DNA of 64,000 nucleotides from JAJRTE01 sp964418585 (GTDB lineage: Bacteria; Myxococcota_A; UBA796; JAJRTE01). Position numbers and translations under genes: made by a program. Below the pieces are notes generated by a model that saw nothing but the letters and a program-made list of their open reading frames with translations, was not told the DNA's origin and did not search any database. The stretch lies in contig CAYQMG010000020.1 in NCBI GenBank assembly GCA_964418585.1, forward strand, positions 1 to 64,000. Direction: 5' to 3'. Positions 8,108 through 16,891 of this stretch are shown piece by piece (the first letter of the stretch is position 1; each line of letters begins with the position of its first letter).

Positions 8108-9514
8108 TTGACACTCGACCGCGACGCTGGTATCACCGAGAGGAGCGGATGGCAGGATGTGGTGCGGAGAGCGGAACCGGTGGAACACGGCGGGACACAG
8201 TGGAGGTGGCGTCTTCTGTGCGAGGAAGCACTGGACGGCGAGCGGCTGGCCCGTGCGCTTTGGGGCCCGGGTCGACGGGCGGCCGGACGGGGTCTCGAGG
8301 GCACATTGAGGCAACGGGAAGAGGCCGAGGCGCGTGTTCAGGCGCTGGTGGCGGGTTTTCCCGGGTTCCGGCCCTTGCTGCACCTGCTGGCCCTTTTCTC
8401 GAGGGTGGTGGACCTTCGCATTCTGCTGCTGCTTCGGCACGGTTTGCCGCCACGCCTGTTCCCGGCCCACCCATGGTCCTGGTGGCGCGCGTTCGTGGAC
8501 GCGTGCCGTCGCCACGGGCTTCTCACAGCCACCGGTTCGATGACCTACCAGGTGCACGCCGGAGCGCCCCGTGTGGCGTTGGATGCCTGGAAAATCGCTG
8601 CCGGCCCGCGGTTTTTGGCGGAGTGGAACGGGGCGGTCGAGTCCCTCATCGACGCCTACTCGACACTGGCGGAGAACACGAACCAGGGTCTTCGACACGG
8701 GCGGAGGATCCGGGCGACGGGGACCGCGATTCTCCACCACGACGACCTGAACGTTCTGGCCTTCCGTGCGCTTCACCGGTACCGGCTGGACGCAGCGACC
8801 CTGTTGCTTGCCCCGCTCGTGGCGCTCTGGAAGCGGGAACGACTGTTCGACGAGGTACAGGCCTGGCTGACTCGAGCCCATCCGTTCGTGCACACGCTGG
8901 ACGGCGACAGCCCTGCTCGAGAAACCGCTGCGGGCGGATTCTGGTCTCTGTTGACCGGGGCGGGAAGCGAACGGGTGCTGAAGGGGGTGGAATCCGACTG
9001 GGGGTCCGGCGCGCTCCGGAGGCGCCAACTGGGCCGGATCCGGCACTGCCGTGTCAACGGGGATCCAGCAGGTCTTGGGCGCGCCTGGAGTCGGCTGGGC
9101 GACATTGCCTGGGCCGCGGGGGACCTGGAGGAAGCGGAGCGTTATCACATGCGGGCCCTGGAGGTGTGGGACCTGGCGGGCGATACTGCAGGTCAGGCAG
9201 CTACCTACCTGGTGCTCGGACGGCTCGCGCGGGCTCGAGGGGATCTGAACGGGTCCGATTTCTGGCTCAACCGTGCGCTCCGGACCCAGGAAGCCGGAGC
9301 GGGCGGGGATGGCCTGCCCACCATCCTGTGCAGTCTGGCCCTGAACGCGAGCATGCGGGGCGATCGACGCGCCACTCGAGCCCTGGTGGCGGCGGCCTGT
9401 GACCTGGACGCTGTGTCAGGAGGGGTGGGGAGCGGGCCGAAGCGGGCCGAGGGAACGGCTGTGCCCGGGGAAACAGGCCGTGGGCCGGGTCACCGGGGAG
9501 CAGACCCGGATTGA
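8108..9514 (+). CDS. TPR-like helical repeat protein (468 aa)
   Basis: I see no enzyme signature. The C-terminal third contains tetratricopeptide-type pairs (AWSRLGDIAWAAGDLEEAER and ATYLVLGRLARARGDL), suggesting a protein-interaction scaffold. The N-terminal two thirds are Leu/Arg/Trp-rich helices without signal peptide. The reading frame opens at TTG 8108, with GGAAGGTG about 12 nt upstream; GTG codons at about 8159-8164 are alternatives, so the start is uncertain. The 3' end overlaps the convergent PAS gene by 25 nt, and the last 40 codons look low-complexity. Confidence 0.55.
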   Translation: MTLDRDAGITERSGWQDVVRRAEPVEHGGTQWRWRLLCEEALDGERLARALWGPGRRAAGRGLEGTLRQREEAEARVQALVAGFPGFRPLLHLLALFSRVVDLRILLLLRHGLPPRLFPAHPWSWWRAFVDACRRHGLLTATGSMTYQVHAGAPRVALDAWKIAAGPRFLAEWNGAVESLIDAYSTLAENTNQGLRHGRRIRATGTAILHHDDLNVLAFRALHRYRLDAATLLLAPLVALWKRERLFDEVQAWLTRAHPFVHTLDGDSPARETAAGGFWSLLTGAGSERVLKGVESDWGSGALRRRQLGRIRHCRVNGDPAGLGRAWSRLGDIAWAAGDLEEAERYHMRALEVWDLAGDTAGQAATYLVLGRLARARGDLNGSDFWLNRALRTQEAGAGGDGLPTILCSLALNASMRGDRRATRALVAAACDLDAVSGGVGSGPKRAEGTAVPGETGRGPGHRGADPD

Positions 9515-10743
9515 TTCGAAGACGCGGCCCCCGCCCCCCGTCCCAGCGCCGCCTCGAGCTGCTTTTCCCGTGTCTGGTCGCGGAGCACCGCGACCATGCC
9601 CACCGGATTGCCAGAAGCCTCGAGCACGCTCACATCGACCCGAACCGCCAGGGGCCGACCCTGGGCGTTCTTGGTCAATATGCTCGCCGACCACCGGCGG
9701 TCCCGCCGCATGCCGTCGGAGAGAGAGCGCTGGATCACACTCCGCTTGCCCGGGGGAAAGAGGTGGACGAACGGTCGGCCCCGCACCTGGCGCTCCTCAT
9801 ACCCCATGAGACGGCGGGCCCCGCCCAGCCATTGCACGATCCGGCCGGCACGGTCCAACACCACCACCGCATCGGACACCCGACTCAGCAGATCGGTCAG
9901 GGTCCGCACCTGGGTCTCGAGCGCGACGCGACGGGTCACGTCCACGCCGATGACCACGAACCCCTTCTGCTTGCCGTCCTCGTCCCGGAGCGTGCCCGAC
10001 GACCAGGCGATGTCCCGGTACTCTCCGGCCCGGCTGGTGATCCGGAGCACGGTTTCCTTGGCGTGCTTCGCCCGGAACATGTCCGCGTGCATGGCATGGA
10101 CGCGACGGCGCAACGTTTCATCGGGATAGAGTTTTTCGAGCAGGTCCGACAGGGTGGGCACATCGGCGAGCCGGTAGCCGCTCACCTCCATCAGGCGACG
10201 GTTCATGTCCACCAGGACACTCTGGCGGTCGAACATGTAGACCAGGAGGCCCGACTTCTGGAGAAGCGCGTTGAGGTACTCCCGGGTTTCGTGCACCGCA
10301 TGAGCGCCCGGGTCGGCCTGACCGCCTCGATAATCTCCGGTGGCCACCGAGGCGGGAAACCGGGAAGGGGCGGCAACCGAGGGCTCGGTGACGTTGTGAA
10401 GAAAAAGCCTGACCCGGATCGGGTAGTCGTTCTCCACGATGGCCACCGCATTCACCGTGACCAGCACCTCGGGTCCCGGCATGTTGAGCGCCCAGGTGGT
10501 GGTGACGTCCCCCTCTCCGGAAAAAAGCTGCTCCACCAACCGGGCCGCGGCTCGAGCACTCTCCTCGTCGAGCACCTGCTCCAGCGTGATGTCCTCCAGG
10601 TCCTCGGGGAGAGAAAGGAGATCCCGCGCACGCTGGTTGGCAAACAGGAGGTTCCCGTAGCGGTCCACGTCGAGGATCAGAACGGGAAACGTATCCAGCA
10701 TGTTCAGGTGAAGCGTGGTACCCTGTCCGCCGGACGCCTCCAT
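9490..10743 (-). CDS. Triple-PAS-domain sensor protein without output domain
   Basis: The 417-aa protein contains three PAS folds: about residues 10-110 (LDTFPVLILDVDRYGNLLFAN), 155-265 (LLQKSGLLVYMFDRQSVLVD, followed by a PAC-like GFVVIGVDVTRR) and 275-395 (SDAVVVLDRAGRIVQWLGGA). No kinase, GGDEF or HTH domain follows, so it probably senses a ligand or redox state and acts by contacting a partner. ATG 10743 is preceded by GGGAGGA at good spacing. There is no adjacent response-regulator gene. It reads away from the FKBP gene's 3' side and may be transcribed alone. Confidence 0.75.
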   Translation of the reverse strand: MEASGGQGTTLHLNMLDTFPVLILDVDRYGNLLFANQRARDLLSLPEDLEDITLEQVLDEESARAAARLVEQLFSGEGDVTTTWALNMPGPEVLVTVNAVAIVENDYPIRVRLFLHNVTEPSVAAPSRFPASVATGDYRGGQADPGAHAVHETREYLNALLQKSGLLVYMFDRQSVLVDMNRRLMEVSGYRLADVPTLSDLLEKLYPDETLRRRVHAMHADMFRAKHAKETVLRITSRAGEYRDIAWSSGTLRDEDGKQKGFVVIGVDVTRRVALETQVRTLTDLLSRVSDAVVVLDRAGRIVQWLGGARRLMGYEERQVRGRPFVHLFPPGKRSVIQRSLSDGMRRDRRWSASILTKNAQGRPLAVRVDVSVLEASGNPVGMVAVLRDQTREKQLEAALGRGAGAASSNQSGSAPR

Positions 10744-10807
10744 GGATCCTCCCGGCCAATGCTCCCCCGAACCGCTCCGCGGCCGCACGGGGGACAACGT
10801 ACCCAAT

Positions 10808-11533
10808 TCAGTGGCTCTTCTCCGACCCGGTCGCCTGACCGCCCGAACCGCCCCCGGAAATGGACAACAACTCCACCTCGAACACCAGCGTCGCACCGCC
10901 AGGAATCTTCGGCGGCCGCCCCCGATCCCCGTAGGCGATGTCCGACGGACACACAAGCTTCGCCTTGCCGCCCACCTTCATCATCCCCACACCCTCGGTC
11001 CAGCACTTGATGACTCGATTCAACGGAAACTCGGCCGGACCACGGTCATAGGAACTGTCGAATTCGGTCCCATCCGTCAGCATCCCGCGATAGTTCACCT
11101 TCACCACATCCGTCGGCTTCGGTGACGGACCCGTGCCAGCTCGAAGCTCCGTGTAAATCAACCCGGAAGCCGTCTTGACGGCGTGCGGCTCCTTGGCCGC
11201 TGCCTCGAGATACTTGGCCGCCGCTGCTTTCTCCTTCTCCGCCATCTGCTGCCCACGCTCTCGAGCCAGCTCCTGAACCGCCCGCTCGTACTTGTCGAGG
11301 TCCACCAACGGGTCCCGTCCCAGGACCTCGTCACGCAAACCCTGCTGCACAATCGCCAGTTCCCGCGCACTCAGGTTGAACGTGGAGACGTTCTTGCCCA
11401 GAATCAGCCCCAGGGCATACAACGTCTTGTCCTGATCCGAAACCACTTTGACATCCTCGTCGGTGCCCCGCGCACACGAGGAGATGGAGATCAGGAGAAG
11501 CCCAAAAAACACCAGCCACAGTCCTCTTTTCAT
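10808..11533 (-). CDS. FKBP-type peptidyl-prolyl isomerase, lipoprotein (Mip/FkpA-like)
   Basis: The 241-aa product has a lipoprotein leader with Cys20 in ISSCAR. A helical, charged N-terminal region follows (LGLILGKNVS, then a long helix to about residue 115) that resembles the dimerisation arm of Mip/FkpA. The C-terminal FKBP domain (about 125-225) contains KVNYRGMLTDGTEFDSS, EGVGMMKVGGKAKLVCPSD, AYGDRG and IPGGATLVFEVEL. It should catalyse prolyl cis-trans isomerisation of periplasmic or surface proteins. The hydrophobic pocket residues expected of an active FKBP are largely kept. Confidence 0.9.
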   Translation of the reverse strand: MKRGLWLVFFGLLLISISSCARGTDEDVKVVSDQDKTLYALGLILGKNVSTFNLSARELAIVQQGLRDEVLGRDPLVDLDKYERAVQELARERGQQMAEKEKAAAAKYLEAAAKEPHAVKTASGLIYTELRAGTGPSPKPTDVVKVNYRGMLTDGTEFDSSYDRGPAEFPLNRVIKCWTEGVGMMKVGGKAKLVCPSDIAYGDRGRPPKIPGGATLVFEVELLSISGGGSGGQATGSEKSH

Positions 11534-11748
11534 GTCCTGCCTTTCGTGATTGGCGAGAACCGGCGGCGCACGCACCAGACGCGCTCCCGCAGGCACCCGA
11601 GTCATCCGCTCGTTCCATCGTTCAAAACCGCGCGGATTGTAGCACGCTCCCGCCTTGCTGTCATGGGGTATCGCTCCCCTTCCCGGCTCCGGGCCCACGG
11701 GGTCCCACCCATCGGCCCGACCGGGAGCGCGCCGGGCGAGGCTGGATC

Positions 11749-12609
11749 TCAGGGACTCGAGGCCCCACCGGGCGACGGCCTGGTCTCGGCCAGTACCCGG
11801 CACAACACCTGTCTGTCCGGACCACGCCGAATGTGCGCCATCCACCGGGCGGTTTGCCGGGCGCTGTCCGCGGGCTCCCCGGGCAGGTCGATCCACGCCA
11901 GGATTTCGACCTCGTCCCCCAGGACCGCCTGGCCGGTGTAGTCGACATGGAGGTGCCCGAGAGCGCCTGCGACCGCGGCCGCACGGTCCCGGTCCAGGTT
12001 TGCCCGCTCCCGAAGGGCCTGGAAAACGGCGAATTGCGCCATGTCCAGGTAAGCCGCATGGTTGACGTGCTGGAGGACATCCACGTCGGACAGCCGGACC
12101 GGTACCGCGGTACGCCAGGCAGTCTCGTCCCGGACGGAGGGCCAGTTTGGAGCGCGCGCCCCGGCCCGAACCGAGGGGACCGCTCCCCGCCACCGGTCCG
12201 GCACAGGCGCCGGTCTTCCGTTCGGCCCGATGTGCACCGCGCCCACCCGCACCCGTGCCACGGGGCGGCCGCTGTCGGCCTCGAGTACCTCCTGTCCGAA
12301 CACCACGCTCGAGGACCCGATTCCGGCCAACCAGAGGCGCAGGTTCAACCGGGTATCGAACCCCACCGGGTCCCCCAGTTCGGCCTCCTGGGATCGCACG
12401 ACCAGGTAGTGGTCTCGAGCAAAGAATGTCGCCATCATCGCCTGGTCGTGCTTGAGGCTTTCCCAGCGTGCGTGCTCGCAGTATCGGAGCAATGTGGCGG
12501 GCGAGACCTCCCCGCGATGGTTGAGTTCGTATCCCCGCGTCACGATGGGGAGCGCGAGGACGCGGCGTTCGTCCGGGGGAGGGTCCAGGATGGGCGCAAG
12601 GTCAGTCAT
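11749..12609 (-). CDS. Acyl-ACP thioesterase-like double-hotdog protein
   Basis: The 286-aa chain is built of two hotdog halves, as in FatA/FatB-type acyl-ACP thioesterases. The first half has TRGYELNHRGEVSPATLLRY and ARWESL; the second has the classic D-x-D-x-x-x-H-V-N-H-x-x-Y-L segment (SDVDVLQHVNHAAYLD). Such enzymes hydrolyse acyl-ACP or acyl-CoA thioesters and release free fatty acids. The substrate cannot be read from sequence. AAAGGA precedes ATG 12609. It follows the metalloprotease gene on the same strand with a 64-nt gap. Confidence 0.75.
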   Translation of the reverse strand: MTDLAPILDPPPDERRVLALPIVTRGYELNHRGEVSPATLLRYCEHARWESLKHDQAMMATFFARDHYLVVRSQEAELGDPVGFDTRLNLRLWLAGIGSSSVVFGQEVLEADSGRPVARVRVGAVHIGPNGRPAPVPDRWRGAVPSVRAGARAPNWPSVRDETAWRTAVPVRLSDVDVLQHVNHAAYLDMAQFAVFQALRERANLDRDRAAAVAGALGHLHVDYTGQAVLGDEVEILAWIDLPGEPADSARQTARWMAHIRRGPDRQVLCRVLAETRPSPGGASSP

Positions 12610-12673
12610 GATGTCCTTTCGATCTCGAGATTGAAAGCGTTGGACCGGTTGTCGCGTGGTGCGGAGCCCGTGG

Positions 12674-15241
12674 TCACCGGGTGTGAGTCGACGCTCCGGA
12701 GAGCCTGGCCCGCATCGCCCCGATCGCCTGGGCTGCGCCGGGGAGGCCCTCGTACCGCGCCACGAATGCCTGTCGCACTGCAGCAGCCCGCGCGGTCTGC
12801 CCCAGGGCGTCGAGCGCGTCGGCCAGGAGGGCACAGGTTTCAGCAGCGAACCGCACCGAAGGCGTGATGATGCGCTGTCTCTCCAGTGCCTGGAACACGG
12901 GCTCGAGGTGTGCCACGGCCTCGTCATACCGTGGCGGGCGGGTGGAGGTGCCGTTGAAGAACGGGCGTGCTGCAGCGGCACCGAGCGCCTCGTGTGCGAG
13001 GAGCGCGTGGACGGTGTCGGGGAACTCGCGGGTCACCATGCGCAAGGTCTCGATGCCGTGGGTGAGGTGGTCCCCTCGTCCCCACAGGAGGAGGAGAACG
13101 GCCTCGCCGCGGGTGAGTCGTTCCGCGGCTCGAGCCGCCTGTCCTTCCACCGGTTCGATCACGATGGTGAGAGGGTTGGACGCGACGAGCGTCGAATCCG
13201 GATGGTTGCCGGTGAACTCCACCTGGATCTCGTACCGTCCGGGACGGTCGAAGGTCCATCCATGCCGGTCTGCGAACAGATCCACTTCATCCTCGACCCG
13301 GTCGCCGGGCGCGAAGGTCTGGATCAAGGCAGGCGTCACCGCCAGGAACCGCTCGGTGGGATGGAACACGGACCGGGAGCCGTCCGGGCGTGTGATCCAG
13401 TAGCGTGCGGCCTGGTAAGCGGGCTGAAGCAGGGGTGCGGCGCGTGCCGGAGAGGGACCGACGTTGGTCAGGGCCACCTGGACGGCGACCGGTTCCCCAA
13501 GGAGGAACCGCGAGCGGGTGGTGGAGATCTCGAGGGACCAGCGGGCGTCGGCGTTCACGTCCTCGGTTTCCAGGAGGGATTCCAGGCCGAACATGCACCC
13601 CCCGCCGGAGAATTCGCCGGTCCAGTGGTGTCCCCGCTGGTGGGCCACGGTGGTGTTGTACGGGTAAGGCCGCGGACTGTCGGCCACGAAGTCGACCCCG
13701 TGGCCCGGGCGAACATACTCGTCCGGGTCGCCGCCGCGCATGGATGCGTCGGAATTGGGGCCGAAGTCCCAGTAGAGGTGGTTGGTCACATCGAACGAGT
13801 AGCCCATGATCGAGCTATCCTGGTAGAAGCAGGATTCGGGTACAATCCAGTAGTCCTCGTGATGCTGATTGTAGGCGTGGCCGGTCTCGTGAGCCACGGT
13901 CATCATGAGCCACTGGCCGGGGTCCTGGGGAGGGAACCCGAGCAGGGAGAAGAGGTACGCATACTCGACCACCGCGTCGTAGAACGCGAACGCCCCTTCC
14001 CGGTAGGCTTCGTCGGAAGAGTACTCATAATAGTCGGCCATGATCCCCAGGACGCCCGGAGCATAGAGGGAGTGCACCAGCCCGAACCAGGAGTACCACT
14101 GCGTTGGAGTGTCCTCTTCCTCCTGGTGGGTCATGTGGGTCTCCATGGTCGCATCCAGTTCGGCGATGGAGAGATTGTGCGCGTCTGGAATCACTCCGTC
14201 CTTGATGATCCGGTTGATCGTCACCCCCGCCTTGGCGAACGCGCTCTCGATGCTGATGGTCTCACCTTGCAGCACCGAGGTTTCCGGCGGATACTGCGTC
14301 GATTCCATTCGGTCCAGTTCGATCACCGCCTGGCGACCGGACAGTCGGGCCACGTGAAACGTGGGACCCAACAGGCCCCTCGAGCCCGTCTGTTCCGCCC
14401 GGTACCAGAGTACGAGGTCGGACCCCGCCACCGGCTGCGGAATGGGCTCACCGTGCGATACCCGCTGGATCACCTCCCCATCCACCAGCTCCACCGGGTC
14501 CGCAGTGGCTTCCTCCGCTCGATTCCGAACCACGAACACCGTGGCCCGACCATGGTCCGGCAGGCCCAGCCGCACCTGCACCTGGTGGGCATGGTCCGGA
14601 CCGTCGATCAAACGCACCAGGTAGCGGCCGAACTCCACCACCGGGCACCCCGCCCGGGCCGCGTCACCGGCACAGCCGGCAGGGAGTTCCACCACCTGCT
14701 CCCCTCCCGTCGCACTCCAGTACCCCCGCCGCCCGGCAGGCGCAAATACCTGGACCCGGTCTCCTTCCGGACCGTCCAGGTCCAGGTCCACCCGCCAGAA
14801 AAACCGGTAGACACCGGCCGGACCCTCGAACGCCACCTCCGAGCCGAACACGCCCAGATCCGAATATCGCGCATCATGATCCACAAATCGGTGACGGATG
14901 CGCACCGTGACCGGCCTCGACTCGGTGGGCACGCGATACGCCGTCTCCACCACCAGCCCACCACCTTCGCGGAGCACCCGGGGCGGTTCCACCTGGTCAC
15001 GGACAGACAGGTCGTGTCGCACGCCATCGAGCGTGAAGTACGGCACCGTCAGCCCCCCCAGCACCTCGAGCCCCTCGAATCCCGCACCCACCACCGGTCC
15101 GCCCGGGTCCGAGGCGCGGATCGATGCCAAATCCCACCGCTCCGTGTGTGCCTCGGACGCCCCTGCAGCGGGCAGGGCAAGACCAGTCGCGGCCAGGGCC
15201 GTCAGGATCGTCGAGATCGTCAGGTACGCACGTGGTCTCAT
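12674..15241 (-). CDS. Large secreted HExxH metalloprotease-like protein (855 aa)
   Basis: A signal peptide (MRPRAYLTISTILTALAATG, cleavage near AGASE at about 27) marks export. Residues about 40-320 form a beta-rich domain. A zinc-protease motif, VAHETGHAYNQHH, places H451, E452 and H455 in the middle, followed by aromatic-rich segments (MGYSFDVTNHLYWDFG) that may hold the third ligand and Met-turn. A C-terminal beta-sandwich with a RPGRYEIQVEF strand, then an Ala-rich helical tail, complete the chain. I cannot name the peptidase family. ATG 15241 is preferred over ATG 15253 because GGAGG lies 6 nt before it. Its promoter must lie in the divergent 15242-15560 region. Confidence 0.65.
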   Translation of the reverse strand: MRPRAYLTISTILTALAATGLALPAAGASEAHTERWDLASIRASDPGGPVVGAGFEGLEVLGGLTVPYFTLDGVRHDLSVRDQVEPPRVLREGGGLVVETAYRVPTESRPVTVRIRHRFVDHDARYSDLGVFGSEVAFEGPAGVYRFFWRVDLDLDGPEGDRVQVFAPAGRRGYWSATGGEQVVELPAGCAGDAARAGCPVVEFGRYLVRLIDGPDHAHQVQVRLGLPDHGRATVFVVRNRAEEATADPVELVDGEVIQRVSHGEPIPQPVAGSDLVLWYRAEQTGSRGLLGPTFHVARLSGRQAVIELDRMESTQYPPETSVLQGETISIESAFAKAGVTINRIIKDGVIPDAHNLSIAELDATMETHMTHQEEEDTPTQWYSWFGLVHSLYAPGVLGIMADYYEYSSDEAYREGAFAFYDAVVEYAYLFSLLGFPPQDPGQWLMMTVAHETGHAYNQHHEDYWIVPESCFYQDSSIMGYSFDVTNHLYWDFGPNSDASMRGGDPDEYVRPGHGVDFVADSPRPYPYNTTVAHQRGHHWTGEFSGGGCMFGLESLLETEDVNADARWSLEISTTRSRFLLGEPVAVQVALTNVGPSPARAAPLLQPAYQAARYWITRPDGSRSVFHPTERFLAVTPALIQTFAPGDRVEDEVDLFADRHGWTFDRPGRYEIQVEFTGNHPDSTLVASNPLTIVIEPVEGQAARAAERLTRGEAVLLLLWGRGDHLTHGIETLRMVTREFPDTVHALLAHEALGAAAARPFFNGTSTRPPRYDEAVAHLEPVFQALERQRIITPSVRFAAETCALLADALDALGQTARAAAVRQAFVARYEGLPGAAQAIGAMRARLSGASTHTR

Positions 15242-15560
15242 TGCAGCCTCCATTTCCTGTGCAACGCTCCCTCCCTTCGAATTCCCTTCGGACACAGGGT
15301 ATCCGCTGGCTCGACGTTGCACAAGCGCCGACCCCACGGCCGCGCGCGATCCTGGAGCCAGGTTTCGCCCAGGCGCTTCCGGCAAGTCAGCTCCCTGTTC
15401 ACATCCGGTGCGCGATACGGTATCAAGAACGAACAGTCGCTGGTGAGGAACCCGTTGTCTCCGGTAGTTCTTTGGAATATGTTGATAGGAGTCGTCGGTC
15501 ATCCCGCGCCGATGGCGTGGTTGGAACCGTAACCCGTGAACACTCCAGGCGGAGGTGGCG
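15242..15560. other. 319-bp divergent intergenic region
   Basis: This region separates the minus-strand metalloprotease from the plus-strand TusA/PP-loop pair and must hold promoters for both. A plus-strand sigma70-like candidate is at 15455-15483. No RNA gene or coding sequence was recognised. Confidence 0.5.
15455..15483 (+). promoter_or_regulatory. Candidate promoter for the TusA/PP-loop pair
   Basis: TTGTCT (15455-15460) and TATGTT (15478-15483) are separated by 17 nt, each matching four of six consensus positions. The first ATG lies 78 nt downstream of the -10 element. Confidence 0.35.
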
Positions 15561-15869
15561 ATGAGGAGAGCAGAGGTGGAAGGCCGGGGAGCGACGGTAT
15601 CGGCCGATGGTGGCTCGAGTGGGATGGGAAAGGATGTGGAGATTGCGGAGCGACTGGACCTGGAGGGTGTGCCCTGTCCGCACAACACGGCCAGGGCGGC
15701 GACCACGTTGCTGATGATGGACGAAGGCGAGGTGCTCGAGCTGTTCGTGGACGATGGGGAACCCATTGCGAACGTTCCGGACAGCCTGGAGTTCGAGGGT
15801 CACACGGTGCTGTTGAAGGAGCGGGTGGGCTCGGTGTGGCGGTTGCTGGTTCGTCGAGGGGAGGTGTAA
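15561..15869 (+). CDS. TusA-like sulfur-carrier protein (CPxN variant)
   Basis: The TusA/SirA fold is clear: LDLEGVPCPHN with the persulfide-forming Cys39, then VLELFVDDGEPIANVPDSL and EGHTVLL. The usual CPxP motif is CPHN here, a variant seen in a TusA subgroup whose members carry the VDDGEPI-x-NVP signature. TusA proteins hand sulfane sulfur from a cysteine desulfurase to downstream modifying enzymes. The stop overlaps the start of the PP-loop ATPase (TAATG), so the two are co-translated and the ATPase is the likely recipient. ATG 15561 has GGAGG 6 nt upstream; a core start at 15624 is also possible because the first 20 residues are not part of the fold. Confidence 0.75.
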   Translation: MRRAEVEGRGATVSADGGSSGMGKDVEIAERLDLEGVPCPHNTARAATTLLMMDEGEVLELFVDDGEPIANVPDSLEFEGHTVLLKERVGSVWRLLVRRGEV

Positions 15870-16891
15870 TGGGAGAGAGGAGAATGTGTGTGCGGTGTGT
15901 GCTTCCGGAGAGTCCACCGGACATCACGCTGAACGCGGCCGGGGTGTGCAACGTGTGCGAGGCGTATGACCGGGACCGGGCGCATGGCCGGGCGCGGCCG
16001 CCGTTGGAGACGGATTTCGTCCGGATGCTCAAGAAGTACCGGGGCAAGGGTGAGTACGACTGTCTGGTGATGTGCAGTGGCGGCAAGGACAGCACCTCTG
16101 CGCTGTACTACATGAAGACGCGGTACAAGCTGAACCCGTTGGCTTTCACCTTCGATCACGGATTTGAGACCGAGGAGGCGATGGCCAACGTGCGGCGTGC
16201 GGTGGAGAAACTGGATGTGGACTACATGACGTTCCGCTCCACGTTCATCCACGACATGGTGAAGAAGATTCTGACGACCGGGTCTCGGGCGGTGATCTGC
16301 CATCTTTGCTCCATCTGGTACATGGACCTGACGTTCAAGATGGCGGCGCGATTTCGGATTCCGATCATCATCGCGGGGTGGACAAAGGGGCAATCGACGC
16401 GGCAGGAGGTGATGTCCAAGTGTGCCTGCACCATCGATGCGCCGGAGTACAAGTCGATGGGTGCGGCGACGTTGGAGTTTTTGGGGGAACTTCGCAAGGA
16501 TCCGAAGTATGCCGATTTTCCGGGGAGCATGGAGGAGGTGCTCAAGCGTGCGCGGAAGCGGCACAAGAGCGTTGTGCTTTCCCCGCACTGGTTCCTGCCG
16601 TATGACACGGAGACCTACGTGGAGACCATCCAGAAGGAACTGGACTGGCGATATCCGAAGTTCAGCTATCCCGGGAAGTCGACCAACTGCGCGCTCAATT
16701 TCATTTCGGTGCACAACTCGATGCGCTACTTCGGCTACACCCACTATCACGTGGAGATGAGCAAGCACATCCGCGAGGGCCTGATGACCCGGGAGGAAGC
16801 GCTGGAACTGCTTCGGATCGACTTCGACGAGCAGACGTTGAACGAGATCGCCCGACCGCTGGGCTACACCTTCGGCGGCGCCGACTCATGA
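15869..16891 (+). CDS. PP-loop ATP pyrophosphatase (N-acetyl sugar amidotransferase/thiolase-like)
   Basis: The 340-aa enzyme has an N-terminal zinc-binding pair (CVRC at 7-10 and CNVC at 27-30) and a PP-loop, SGGKDS at 70-75, that binds ATP and adenylates the substrate. Later conserved elements include TFDHGFETEEA, CHLCS, WTKGQS and LNFISVHNSMRYFGYTHYHVEMS. The CxxC-plus-PP-loop layout matches the WbpG/PseA-type sugar amidotransferases, but those work with HisH/HisF-like glutaminases, which are absent here. The coupled TusA-like gene instead suggests sulfur insertion, as in tRNA thiolation enzymes or LarE-like factors. The exact substrate is unknown. The 3' end overlaps the convergent carbamoyltransferase by 6 nt. 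Confidence 0.8.
   Translation: MGERRMCVRCVLPESPPDITLNAAGVCNVCEAYDRDRAHGRARPPLETDFVRMLKKYRGKGEYDCLVMCSGGKDSTSALYYMKTRYKLNPLAFTFDHGFETEEAMANVRRAVEKLDVDYMTFRSTFIHDMVKKILTTGSRAVICHLCSIWYMDLTFKMAARFRIPIIIAGWTKGQSTRQEVMSKCACTIDAPEYKSMGAATLEFLGELRKDPKYADFPGSMEEVLKRARKRHKSVVLSPHWFLPYDTETYVETIQKELDWRYPKFSYPGKSTNCALNFISVHNSMRYFGYTHYHVEMSKHIREGLMTREEALELLRIDFDEQTLNEIARPLGYTFGGADS

Noticed and set aside
12656..15532. Very long open frame (958 codons) antisense to the secreted metalloprotease gene
   Set aside because: It follows the complementary codon phase of a real high-GC gene, has His/Arg/Pro-rich composition, and no start signal or domain. It is a shadow.
15242..15560. Possible riboswitch in front of the TusA/PP-loop pair
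   Set aside because: No recognisable conserved riboswitch core or terminator hairpin could be drawn by eye.
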